DNA of 62,798 nucleotides from an uncultured Clostridia bacterium (lineage in GTDB: Bacteria; Bacillota; Clostridia; Christensenellales; Borkfalkiaceae), in contig CANQWO010000006.1 of NCBI GenBank assembly GCA_947627565.1, positions 1-62,798 of the forward strand, written 5' to 3'. Of the stretch, positions 43,008-50,216 are shown piece by piece. The notes under the pieces are model-generated. The model did not search any database. It worked only from the letters and a program-made list of their open reading frames with translations, and was not told the DNA's origin. The stretch's first letter is position 1; every line of letters begins with the position of its first letter. A program made the translations under genes and the position numbers.

Positions 43008-43280
43008 TCAAGGAGTCTTCCAGCCCTGTTGGAGCGCCTGGTGATACATCCCAAGCTCCGATTCGTAATATTCTAAGTCCTTTTTCCCTTCTTCGAGAAG
43101 CCGTTCATATTGCTCGATCTCTTGTTCGATCCGCTTCTGCTCTGCCGCCGCAACGCCCAATTGCACGAACTGGATGACCATGACGACAATCAAGAAGAGC
43201 ACGACAAGGACGCCCGCTACGATTGCACCGACGGCGAGGCGTTTTGCTTTCTCTTCCGGGACGAGCCATTTCTTCGACAT
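43008..43280 (-). CDS. divIC: FtsB/DivIC-type septum formation initiator
   Basis: 90 residues: a short cytosolic start, one membrane helix (LAVGAIVAGVLVVLFLIVVMVIQFV) and an outside coiled coil (AAEQKRIEQEIEQYERLLEEGKKDLEYYESELGMY). It joins FtsL and DivIB in the divisome. The assignment rests on topology and on the position after yabP-yabQ, as in Bacillus. The yabQ reading frame overlaps its first 64 bases. Confidence 0.8.
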   Translation of the reverse strand: MSKKWLVPEEKAKRLAVGAIVAGVLVVLFLIVVMVIQFVQLGVAAAEQKRIEQEIEQYERLLEEGKKDLEYYESELGMYHQALQQGWKTP

Positions 43281-43603
43281 TGTTTCCGATCCTTTCCAAG
43301 TCTTCTGATTTCATTATACACCCTTTTCGATAAAATTGCAACAATTTTATGCAAACTTTTCCGATAGAGGCAAAAACCGAGGCAAATTGCGCCCGCCATA
43401 TACAGTCTGAACGTCGGAAACCGCAAAATTACGGACAGGCAGAGAAAGCCGACGGTAAACAACAGACAGAAAAGGAAATCTGCGGCATACCGCACGCCGC
43501 GCAACCGAAATAATTTCCCGACCGCCCAAAACGGCTCATAGAAAAGTCCGCCAGCCGCACCCGCAAGCGCAGCGACGAGAAAACAATAAATTTGCTCTCT
43601 CAT
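43217..43603 (-). CDS. yabQ: YabQ-like spore cortex membrane protein
   Basis: 128 residues with three or four membrane helices starting IYCFLVAALAGAAGGLFYEPFWAVGKLFR, the start seen in YabQ, which is needed for spore cortex in Bacillus. The basic C-terminal ~25 residues overlap the divIC-like gene. The ATG overlaps the yabP stop. Confidence 0.78.
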   Translation of the reverse strand: MREQIYCFLVAALAGAAGGLFYEPFWAVGKLFRLRGVRYAADFLFCLLFTVGFLCLSVILRFPTFRLYMAGAICLGFCLYRKSLHKIVAILSKRVYNEIRRLGKDRKQCRRNGSSRKRKQNASPSVQS

Positions 43604-43851
43604 CGGAATAACTTCTTGAGGCTGTTCTTATTGCCATAGCGCACGGAGACGATCTCCCCGCTCGCCGCAAAATTCCCCGTCCCTTCCGAGAAAGCGAGTA
43701 CCTTGAGATGCGCGCCCGTGATGTGTACGCGCGTCCCGTTCACCGTGAGTACGATCTCCGTCTCGGAGAAGGCGTCGACGGAAGAGACGCCCGTCATCGA
43801 AATTCTTTTCTGCTGTTCGATCGTAAGAATGCTTGTCTTGATTTCTTGCAT
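43600..43851 (-). CDS. yabP: YabP/YqfC family sporulation protein
   Basis: 83 residues. QQKRISMTGVSSVDAFSETEIVLTVNGTRVHITGAHLKVLAFSEGTGNFAASGEIVSVRYGN matches the YabP/YqfC fold, which works with YabQ in cortex formation. First gene of yabP-yabQ-divIC-ppx-M50. CATAGCAT before the start resembles a sigma-E -10, but no -35 is convincing. Confidence 0.88.
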   Translation of the reverse strand: MQEIKTSILTIEQQKRISMTGVSSVDAFSETEIVLTVNGTRVHITGAHLKVLAFSEGTGNFAASGEIVSVRYGNKNSLKKLFR

Positions 43852-43886
43852 ACCCTATGCTATGTCCAAGCCGCCTTCTGTATGAC

Positions 43887-43915
43887 AAAACCCTCGCACG
43901 AAGGCAAGGGTTTTG
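43887..43915 (-). terminator. Hairpin after the leucine-rich lipoprotein gene
   Basis: Minus strand CAAAACCCTTGC and GCGAGGGTTTTG form a 12-bp stem around CTTCGT; the T-run is part of the stem. Confidence 0.7.
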
Positions 43916-43933
43916 AGGCATTTTGATTTCTGT

Positions 43934-45160
43934 TCAGAACCACGTCGGCGATGCCGTATTGCTGAAGACATCGATGCCAACATTACCTTGAGCCGCGGAA
44001 TTGATGCGAATTTCATTCAGCATGGAGCAGTTTTGAAATGCGCCCGCTCCGATTACGGTTTCATTGGTTATTGTCACGCTTCGTAAAGTAGTCGGCAAAT
44101 AAAAATTTTCTGCCCAATCCGGATAGGCTTGCGTGATCTTGATTCCGTTTTGGTATGATTCTGTACCGAAAATATATCCAAAGCAAGCCGTTTTTCCCGT
44201 GTTTCCTTTTCTGCTCCCTATAAATGGCAATGTGATTTTTTGCAGGAAAGAGCACCCGTTAAATGCGCCTTCCTCGATTGTGGTAACACTATCGGGAATG
44301 ATAACTTCCCCTGCTGTACCAGAATTGATCGAAAGCGCGCTACACCCCTTAAATGCGCTCGCTCCTATGGTATCCACAGAATCATTAATCGTAAAATTAC
44401 TCAATGCAATGCACCCTTGGAATAAGTTAGCGGGAATAATCGCAATGTTCGGCAAACTGATTTCTTCAATATTAGAACAACCCGCAAAAGCCTTTGCTCC
44501 AACTTGCAAAATCCCATCAGTTATATCAATATTGTCTAACATAAAGCAGTTTTGAAATGCCCCGGCCCCAATTACGGTTTCGTTCGTAATCGTTACATTG
44601 CGTAAAGCAGTCGGCAAATAGAAATTTTCAGTCCAATCCGGATAGGACTGTGAAATTTTTGTACCGTTTTGATAAGAAGTTGTCCCGAATATATAGCCAA
44701 AACAAGCGGCTCTTCCCGTGTTTCCCTTTCGATTTCCTACAAAAGGCAATGTAATGCTCCGAAGGAGCGAGCACCCGTTAAATGCACTTTCGCCGATGGA
44801 GGTTACGCTCTCGGGAACCGTGATCGACGTAATGCCGGTGCAACCCTTGAAGGCCGATGCGGGGATCGTATCGATCGGAACCCCGTTATGCGAGGCGGGG
44901 ATCACGATGTCACCCGAGATCGAGGGATTCGCCGCTTTCACGGAAGCGCCCGAATAGATGAAGGTGCCGTCGTTGTCCTCCTTCGGCGCACTGCTTCCGC
45001 CGCTCGAGCCGCTCGAGCCGCTTGAAGAGCTCCCTCCCGAAGAGCCTGAACCCGAACCGCCTATGTTGCCGAATTGATCGGTATAAATGCAAGCGGAGAG
45101 CCCGAGGAAAAGACAAACCGTAAATGCGACCGTCAAGATCGCTGTGAGCCATTTTTTCAT
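43934..45160 (-). CDS. BspA-type leucine-rich repeat lipoprotein
   Basis: 408 residues. Signal peptide with lipobox (FLGLSACIY, Cys near 24), then a Gly/Ser-rich stalk, then LRR_5 (BspA) repeats such as IPASAFKGCTGITSITVPESVTSIGESAFNGCSLL. Two large near-copies of a block (GNRKGNTGRAACFGYIFGT..YPDWTENFYLP and GSRKGNTGKTACFGYIFGT..YPDWAENFYLP) show internal duplication. Such proteins bind host or cell surfaces. AAGGAGA before ATG at 45160. It is preceded by a structured leader with a terminator. Confidence 0.88.
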   Translation of the reverse strand: MKKWLTAILTVAFTVCLFLGLSACIYTDQFGNIGGSGSGSSGGSSSSGSSGSSGGSSAPKEDNDGTFIYSGASVKAANPSISGDIVIPASHNGVPIDTIPASAFKGCTGITSITVPESVTSIGESAFNGCSLLRSITLPFVGNRKGNTGRAACFGYIFGTTSYQNGTKISQSYPDWTENFYLPTALRNVTITNETVIGAGAFQNCFMLDNIDITDGILQVGAKAFAGCSNIEEISLPNIAIIPANLFQGCIALSNFTINDSVDTIGASAFKGCSALSINSGTAGEVIIPDSVTTIEEGAFNGCSFLQKITLPFIGSRKGNTGKTACFGYIFGTESYQNGIKITQAYPDWAENFYLPTTLRSVTITNETVIGAGAFQNCSMLNEIRINSAAQGNVGIDVFSNTASPTWF

Positions 45161-45174
45161 AACAATTTCTCCTT

Positions 45175-45209
45175 GATAAAATAAAAATGCGCCAACCGAG
45201 GTCAGCGCA
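45175..45209 (-). terminator. Terminator inside the leader, just before the LRR gene
   Basis: RNA UGCGCUGAC and GUUGGCGCA form a 9-bp stem with two G-U pairs around CUCG (45209-45188), followed by UUUUUAUUUU. It ends about 15 bases before the ATG. A stretch CAACCGGAGU (about 45230-45221) could pair with the ACCUCGGUUG half of the stem and act as an antiterminator. Confidence 0.75.
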
Positions 45210-45233
45210 CGCAAAACGCAAACTCCGGTTGTC

Positions 45234-45407
45234 GCCAAACAAACTTTATATACGGCACGGTTTTACATTGCCCATATATTGGAATTTGCAGTTTTGCCAA
45301 ATTCTAACATGAGCAACGCGTGGGCAGGATATACTCCTCCCCTTAAATTTTTGATTTACATAGAAAGACCGTGCCCTCCTTCTCTCGGGATATAAAGTTT
45401 GTTTGGC
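45234..45407 (-). ncRNA. Predicted rod-like structured RNA in the LRR gene leader
   Basis: Transcription should start at about 45407. From there GCCAAACAAACUUUAUA (45407-45391) pairs perfectly over 17 bp with UAUAAAGUUUGUUUGGC (45250-45234). Inside, GGCACGGU.UU (45375-45363) pairs with 45266-45254; UGCCCA (45326-45321) pairs with UGGGCA (45274-45269); and GAAUUUG/CAAAUUC (45304-45282) caps the rod. Large one-sided loops carry the purine-rich GAAGGAG and AAGGGGAGGAG. I do not recognise a known riboswitch. A 6S-like sRNA is possible but the loops are more lopsided than usual. Confidence 0.6.
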
Positions 45408-45413
45408 ATTTTG

Positions 45414-45442
45414 ATTTTACCACAAAACAGGGGGCTTGTCAA
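45414..45442 (-). promoter_or_regulatory. Promoter of the structured leader and LRR gene
   Basis: Minus strand -35 TTGACA (45442-45437), 17 bases, -10 TAAAAT (45419-45414). The start site falls on the first base of the long helix. Confidence 0.85.
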
Positions 45443-45523
45443 GGGAGTGCCGATCACTTTTCGAAAAAACCCGAAACTTGCCAAAAGCGGCGTGGTTCGG
45501 GTTTTTGAAATATAATTTATGGG

Positions 45524-45562
45524 TTTTGCACAGTATTATGTTTGGCATAATACTGTGCAAAA
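45524..45562. repeat. AGTAYTATG palindrome, copy D
   Basis: TTTTGCACAGTATTATG and its perfect complement CATAATACTGTGCAAAA, 17 bp, around a 5-base loop TTTGG. It shares TTTT-CA-(Y)AGTAYTATG with copy A. Confidence 0.8.
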
Positions 45563-45665
45563 CGGGAAAATTATGTTATAAATCCCCCGTTTTTTGCCCT
45601 TGCAGGCGTTCTTGCATCAAAGTTCGGCGAGATGTCCCCATCGCCGTAAGATTTGTAAGGATATC

Positions 45666-45694
45666 TTGACAAATGCGCAAAACGGTGGTATGAT
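45666..45694 (+). promoter_or_regulatory. Promoter of the small membrane protein gene
   Basis: -35 TTGACA (45666-45671), 17 bases, -10 TATGAT (45689-45694), then AAGGAGGTG before the ATG. Confidence 0.85.
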
Positions 45695-45713
45695 ATCGGC
45701 AAGGAGGTGTCCT

Positions 45714-46175
45714 ATGTCACATACGATCCTTGATGACCTTGTAAACAGCGCCCTCGGCAATAGCCGCATGGCAAAAAAGTATCGGGAGTTCATGGGCGAT
45801 CCCGTCACCAGAAGTACGACGGAATACTTCGGCAGGCGCTCCATCCGCGGCTCGGCGGGCTGTATCGCCCTCGCCGTGATCGGCGTACTCTGCGCGGCAG
45901 GATTCTACTTCATCTTTCAGACGTATCATTTCGACGCGACCGTCCTCTTCGTTTTCTTCGGGACGCTCACACTCCTGCTCGCGGCAATCATTTTTGAGAT
46001 CTATCCCTACATCTATCTCATCCGCGTCTTCCGCTACGCAAAATTCCAGTGCAATCTCAACGACCTGCCCATCGGCGCCCGTGCGAAACGCATCGCCATC
46101 CTGGCACTGCTCCTTTCGCTCGTTCTTCTCGTCGCGACGGCCGCCATCATCCTCCTCGCACTTCAAACACTGTAA
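45714..46175 (+). CDS. Hypothetical membrane protein, three helices
   Basis: 153 residues. I do not recognise a family. A hydrophilic N-terminus (MSHTILDDLVNSALGNSRM) leads to helices at about 50-72, 78-102 and 128-150. A near-consensus AAGGAGGTG ribosome site and strong promoter suggest good expression. It is alone, converging on typA. Confidence 0.75.
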   Translation: MSHTILDDLVNSALGNSRMAKKYREFMGDPVTRSTTEYFGRRSIRGSAGCIALAVIGVLCAAGFYFIFQTYHFDATVLFVFFGTLTLLLAAIIFEIYPYIYLIRVFRYAKFQCNLNDLPIGARAKRIAILALLLSLVLLVATAAIILLALQTL

Positions 46176-46189
46176 GACGAAAAAGGCAA

Positions 46190-46224
46190 AAAATACGTCC
46201 CTTCAATCGGGACGTATTTTTTAT
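46190..46224. terminator. Bidirectional terminator between the 45714 gene and typA
   Basis: AAATACGTCCC and GGGACGTATTT form an 11-bp stem around TTCAATC, flanked by A- and T-runs. It touches the typA stop codon. Confidence 0.9.
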
Positions 46225-48050
46225 TCACCTGCTTTTGCTTTGGCGCGGGCTTTCGCGCGGAGCTCCCCATCCAAGATGCGTTTTCGGATGCGGATATTTT
46301 TGGGCGTTATCTCCACGAGCTCGTCGTCTCCGATAAATTCGAGCGCTTCCTCCAAAGAAAACTTCTTGGGCGGGATGAGCCGAAGCGCTTCGTCCGAGGA
46401 AGAGGAACGCGTGTTGGTGAGGTGTTTGGTCTTGCAGACGTTGACGTTAATATCTCCCTCTTTGGGGGAAACGCCGATCACCATGCCCTCATAGACGGGC
46501 GTTCCGGCCGTGATGAAGAGCGTCCCTCTGCCCTGCGCGTTGAAGAGGCCGTAAGTGACCGCTTCCCCCGTCTCAAAGGCGACAAGCGAGCCGGAAAGTC
46601 TGCGCTGAATTTCGCCCTTATACGGCTGATATTCATAAAATACCGCGCTCATGACGCCTTCACCCTTGGTATCCGTCAAAAATTCGCTCTTGTAGCCGAA
46701 CAGACCGCGCTCGGGCACGAGAAATTCCAAACGCATCCGGGAGCCCATGGCGCTCATATGCACCAATTCGCCCTTCCGCAGCCCCATCTTCTCGAAGACG
46801 GCGCCCGTACCGGCCTCGGGGACGTCGACGATGAGCCGCTCGACGGGTTCATATCTCTCTCCGTCCACATCTTTGAAGAGCACCTTGGGCGAACTGACCT
46901 GAAATTCATAACCCTCTCTCCGCATCGTCTCGATGAGGATGGAGAGGTGCATCTCGCCGCGCCCGCTCACGCGGAACGAGTCGGTGGAATCGGTATCTTC
47001 GACGCGCAAGGATACATCGCGCAAGAGCTCGCGGTACAGCCGCTCCCGCAGATGGCGCGACGTCACCCATTTGCCCTCTTTGCCGGCAAACGGAGAATCG
47101 TTGACGGAAAAGATCATCTCAACGGTGGGCTCGGAGATCTTGACGAACGGCACGGCTTCCACCGTTTCGGGGCAACAGACCGTATCGCCGATGTTGATCT
47201 TTTCGAGGCCCGAAAAACAGACGATATCGCCCGCCATGGCGCTCTCGCAGGAAACGCGCTCGAGTCCTTCGATCTCATAGAGGTTGACGATCTTGCCCTT
47301 CCCATTGACATCTTTATGGTTGAAATTGCAGATGGCGACTTCCTGCCCCTGCTTGATGACCCCGCGCTCGATCCTGCCGATGCCGATCCTGCCGACATAA
47401 TCGTTATAGTCGATGGAGGAGACGAGCAGTTGCAGCGGCCCCGTCTCGTCGAGTGTGAGCGGCGGGAAGTGCTTGAGGATCATATCGAAGAGCGGCTTCA
47501 AATCGGTGCCAGCCTCATCCTCATCGAGGCTGGAGGTGCCGTCTCGCCCCGAACAGAAGACGAACGGACTCTCAAGCTGATCGTCGGAGGCGTTGAGGTC
47601 CATGAGGAGCTCTAAAACTTCGTCTACGACCTCTTTGACTCTCGCATCGGGACGGTCGATCTTGTTGACGACGATGATGAGTTTATGGCCCATTTCGAGC
47701 GCTTTTTGCGTGACAAAGCGGGTCTGCGGCATGGGACCTTCGGCGGCGTCCACGAGGATGAGGACGCCCGAGACCATTTTGAGCACGCGCTCGACTTCGC
47801 CCGAGAAATCGGCGTGACCGGGGGTATCGACGATGTTGATCTTGACACCGTTATAGTGAATGGAAGTATTCTTCGCGAGAATGGTGATGCCGCGTTCGCG
47901 CTCCAAGTCGCCGCTGTCCATCACGCGCTCTTCCACGACTTGATTCTCGCGGAATGTGCCGCCCTGTTTGAGCATTTGGTCGACGAGGGTCGTCTTGCCG
48001 TGGTCGACGTGGGCAATGATCGCAATGTTTCTTAAATCTTCTCTGACCAT
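46221..48050 (-). CDS. typA: Ribosome-associated GTPase TypA/BipA
   Basis: 609 residues. GTPase motifs: [10 protein letters not shown] (G1), RGITI (G2), DTPGHADF (G3), NKID (G4). EF-G-like domains III and V and the BipA C-terminal domain follow ([25 protein letters not shown]). It helps 50S assembly and stress growth. The start [16 protein letters not shown] has AAAGGA 10 bases upstream; 27 more in-frame codons are not protein-like. Confidence 0.96.
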   Translation of the reverse strand: MVREDLRNIAIIAHVDHGKTTLVDQMLKQGGTFRENQVVEERVMDSGDLERERGITILAKNTSIHYNGVKINIVDTPGHADFSGEVERVLKMVSGVLILVDAAEGPMPQTRFVTQKALEMGHKLIIVVNKIDRPDARVKEVVDEVLELLMDLNASDDQLESPFVFCSGRDGTSSLDEDEAGTDLKPLFDMILKHFPPLTLDETGPLQLLVSSIDYNDYVGRIGIGRIERGVIKQGQEVAICNFNHKDVNGKGKIVNLYEIEGLERVSCESAMAGDIVCFSGLEKINIGDTVCCPETVEAVPFVKISEPTVEMIFSVNDSPFAGKEGKWVTSRHLRERLYRELLRDVSLRVEDTDSTDSFRVSGRGEMHLSILIETMRREGYEFQVSSPKVLFKDVDGERYEPVERLIVDVPEAGTGAVFEKMGLRKGELVHMSAMGSRMRLEFLVPERGLFGYKSEFLTDTKGEGVMSAVFYEYQPYKGEIQRRLSGSLVAFETGEAVTYGLFNAQGRGTLFITAGTPVYEGMVIGVSPKEGDINVNVCKTKHLTNTRSSSSDEALRLIPPKKFSLEEALEFIGDDELVEITPKNIRIRKRILDGELRAKARAKAKAGE

Positions 48051-48133
48051 AAATCTTTGTTCCTTTGAAAAACCATAGATGATTATAGTACTTTTCGTCG
48101 CTTTTGACAACAAAAAAGAGGGCATTCCCAAGA

Positions 48134-48172
48134 AAAAACACCTGAAGTTATTTTGCTTCAGGTGTTTTTTCA
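48134..48172 (-). terminator. Terminator of the 48186 membrane protein gene
   Basis: Minus strand ACACCTGAAG and CTTCAGGTGT form a 10-bp stem around CAAAATAA, followed by TTTTT. Confidence 0.9.
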
Positions 48173-48185
48173 GAAGATTTTTTTA

Positions 48186-48422
48186 TCAGTCCTTGAAATA
48201 GCCGATATTGCTACCGCTGTCTGCTTTGAAGGTGAAATTGCAGATCGATGCAACCAATCCGTAGATCCCGAACGTTACGATGCTGAGAAAGAAGTACGCG
48301 CACGTTCTTGACTTCCATCCGTTGGGTTTCATGCTGGTGTGGTTGATGATAAAGCTGCCGATAAAACCCAAGAAAAAGGTGAGCAAAAACCGTGCAATTT
48401 TGTTACTGCTGCTGTCGTCCAT
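48186..48422 (-). CDS. Small membrane protein, TM2-like
   Basis: 78 residues with two membrane helices (RFLLTFFLGFIGSFIIN and TCAYFFLSIVTFGIYGLVASICNF). The F-L-G-F-I-G turn resembles the TM2 domain but the usual H-R-F-Y is replaced by FIINHTSMK. Role unknown. It has its own promoter, which carries an operator of the divergent XRE gene, so the XRE protein likely represses it. Confidence 0.75.
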   Translation of the reverse strand: MDDSSSNKIARFLLTFFLGFIGSFIINHTSMKPNGWKSRTCAYFFLSIVTFGIYGLVASICNFTFKADSGSNIGYFKD

Positions 48423-48454
48423 AAGTAAACTCCTTATAAAATGTCGATGCTGAA

Positions 48455-48483
48455 ATTATATCAGGTCTTTTGACCTATGTCAA
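48455..48483 (-). promoter_or_regulatory. Promoter of the 48186 membrane protein gene
   Basis: Minus strand -35 TTGACA (48483-48478), 17 bases, -10 TATAAT (48460-48455). The spacer contains a full operator palindrome. Confidence 0.9.
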
Positions 48484-48495
48484 GTCTTTTGACCT
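48463..48495. promoter_or_regulatory. Two operators between the XRE gene and its divergent neighbour
   Basis: AGGTCTTTTGACCT (48463-48476) is a perfect palindrome with a TTTT centre; AAGTCTTTTGACCT (48482-48495) is a second copy, one base off. They are 19 bases apart and lie over the leftward promoter and just before the -10 of the XRE gene. Confidence 0.8.
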
Positions 48496-48504
48496 GATTT
48501 TTTG

Positions 48505-48510
48505 TAAAAT
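48505..48510 (+). promoter_or_regulatory. -10 box of the 48517 XRE gene, predicted leaderless
   Basis: TAAAAT, then 6 bases (TTTCCT) and the ATG. No good -35 exists at 17 bases, so this is weaker than the other leaderless cases. Confidence 0.45.
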
Positions 48511-48516
48511 TTTCCT

Positions 48517-48717
48517 ATGTGGTATATCGATGTGATCCGACAGGTCCTACAGGAACAAGAACTCTCCCAGCAGGCTTTCGCAGATGCTTTGGGAGTCAAC
48601 CAAACGACGGTCAGCCAATGGCTTTTAGGAAGAAAGAAGCCCGGATACGACAGCATTCTGCTTCTCTATGAAAAATTCGGAATCGAGCCGAATTTGCTGT
48701 TCGGCATTGAAAAATAA
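48517..48717 (+). CDS. XRE-family helix-turn-helix regulator (small)
   Basis: 66 residues, a single HTH_3 domain: VIRQVLQEQELSQQAFADALGVNQTTVSQWLLGRKKPGYDSILLLYEKFGIEPNLLFG. It probably binds the two AGGTCTTTTGACCT sites in front of it and controls itself and the small membrane protein. No ribosome site is seen. Confidence 0.88.
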   Translation: MWYIDVIRQVLQEQELSQQAFADALGVNQTTVSQWLLGRKKPGYDSILLLYEKFGIEPNLLFGIEK

Positions 48718-48801
48718 TGGCGCGGCGAAAGAGTACGCCCTTCCGTTGTTCCCTTTTTATTGCCTGAACGGTGCTATAAGTTTGCCGCAGGACAATAAAA
48801 T

Positions 48802-48829
48802 CACTCTCCATGCAGTTTTGCACGGAGAG
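48802..48829 (-). terminator. Terminator of the folate operon (after folA)
   Basis: Minus strand CTCTCCGTGCA and TGCATGGAGAG form an 11-bp stem with one G-U around AAAC, followed by TGATTTTATT. Confidence 0.75.
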
Positions 48830-48864
48830 CTCTTCGCTTTTTGAACGTTTTATATGGCGCGGGG

Positions 48865-49362
48865 TTATAGGGCGCGGGGGGCGAAGTTGCGATACGTACA
48901 GAACTTGATCGCGTAGCCGTTGTCCTCTTCGGGTTCGCTCTCAAAGGCAAGCTCGAAATTGTCATCTTCGTCGAGGTTGGGAACGAACACGTCCGCCCCT
49001 CCGTCCGCATCGACTTTGGTCACAAGCGCCTCCGTGCAATACGGAAGCAGTTCCCGATAGACGCTTGCCCCGCCGATGACGAACACATCGTCCGCGGGAT
49101 ACTTCCTGATTTTCTCGAAAAGTTCCTCCAGATTGTGTACGGTGACGACGTCCTCCGCGACGTCTTCCGGGGAGAGAACGATGTTGACGCGGTTTTTGAG
49201 CGGCTTGCCGCCCGGGAAGGAACGGAGCGTGTTGAGCCCCATCACGACGGTCTTGCCCGCGGTCGTCTCGCGGAAAAATTTCATGTCCTTCGGGAGGGAA
49301 AACATGAGCCCGTTGCCCTTTCCGATACCCCATTTTTTATCCGCATGAAAAATTGCCTTCAT
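48865..49362 (-). CDS. folA: Dihydrofolate reductase
   Basis: 165 residues. MKAIFHADKKWGIGKGNGLMFSLPKDMKFFRETTAGKTVVMG is the folate- and NADPH-binding start; the acidic residue that protonates folate is the D of LPKDMKFF. VFVIGGASVYRELLPYC is the second NADPH loop. It regenerates tetrahydrofolate after thymidylate synthase, whose gene is directly upstream. Confidence 0.94.
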   Translation of the reverse strand: MKAIFHADKKWGIGKGNGLMFSLPKDMKFFRETTAGKTVVMGLNTLRSFPGGKPLKNRVNIVLSPEDVAEDVVTVHNLEELFEKIRKYPADDVFVIGGASVYRELLPYCTEALVTKVDADGGADVFVPNLDEDDNFELAFESEPEEDNGYAIKFCTYRNFAPRAL

Positions 49363-49385
49363 GGTTTTTCTCCTCGGATCGCCCC

Positions 49386-50216
49386 TTAAATCGCCACGGG
49401 AATTTTTGTTTCAAACGGATGATACTCGTAATTTTCAAGCGAGAAGGAATCCTCCGTGAAATCATAAAAATTTTCGATGGAAGCGTCTACGTGAAGCCGC
49501 GGCGCGGACATGGGTGCCCTCTCGATGATCTCCTTGACGATCGAAACATGACGGTCATAGATGTGCGCGTCCGCGATCACATGCACAAGTTCTCCCGCTT
49601 TCAGGCCCGAAACCTGCGCAAACATCACGAGCAAAACCGCATATTGCACGACGTTCCAATTGTTGGCCGTGAGCATATCCTGGGAGCGCTGGTTGAGGAT
49701 CCCGTTGAGCGTATCTCCCGAAACATTGAACGTCATGGAATAGGCGCAGGGATAGAGATGCATCTCGTGCAGATCGTCGAAATTATAGAGGTTGGTCAAG
49801 ATCCTGCGGGAGGCGGGATTGTGTTTGAGGTCATACAGGACGCGATCCACCTGGTCGAACTCCCCTTCGGGATAGCGGTGCTTGATCGAAAGCTGGTAGC
49901 CGTATGCCTTCCCAATGGACCCGCTTTCATCCGCCCAACTGTCCCAGATGTGCGAATGTAAGTCGTGAATGTTATTGCTCTTCTTCTGCCAGATCCAAAG
50001 CAGTTCGCGGATGCAGCTCTTGAAGGCGGTGCGGCGAAGCGTCAGAACGGGAAATTCTTCCTGCAAATTGTAGCGGTTGACGACTCCGAACTTTTTCACG
50101 GTATGCGCGGGGGTCCCGTCTTCCCAATGCGGACGGACTTCGCGCGCCGTATCCCAAACCCCGTTTTCGAGGATATCCCTGCAATTCGCAATAAAGATCT
50201 CGTCCGCCCTGCTCAT
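49386..50216 (-). CDS. thyA: Thymidylate synthase
   Basis: 276 residues. The catalytic Cys is in HLYPCAYSMTFNV (Ala follows the C-A/H site); RRILTNLYN is the phosphate-binding arginine pair; NQRSQDMLTANNWNVVQYAVLL and DAHIYDRHV complete the active site. It makes dTMP from dUMP and methylene-folate. The ATG overlaps the gltX stop. Confidence 0.95.
   Translation of the reverse strand: MSRADEIFIANCRDILENGVWDTAREVRPHWEDGTPAHTVKKFGVVNRYNLQEEFPVLTLRRTAFKSCIRELLWIWQKKSNNIHDLHSHIWDSWADESGSIGKAYGYQLSIKHRYPEGEFDQVDRVLYDLKHNPASRRILTNLYNFDDLHEMHLYPCAYSMTFNVSGDTLNGILNQRSQDMLTANNWNVVQYAVLLVMFAQVSGLKAGELVHVIADAHIYDRHVSIVKEIIERAPMSAPRLHVDASIENFYDFTEDSFSLENYEYHPFETKIPVAI

Larger units (their letters stand above)
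45161..45713. other. Intergenic region: structured leader, promoters, palindrome D
   Basis: 550 bases without a gene. From left to right it holds the leader RNA of the LRR lipoprotein gene (45161-45407), its promoter (45414-45442), the palindrome at 45524-45562 and the promoter of the 45714 gene (45666-45694). A 15-codon frame inside the leader has no closely spaced ribosome site. Confidence 0.7.

Noticed and set aside
45234-45407. Terminal inverted repeats as a MITE
   Set aside because: The 17-bp inverted repeat starts on the predicted transcription start, has no target-site duplication, and nests three more stems ahead of a terminator, so an RNA structure is a better account.
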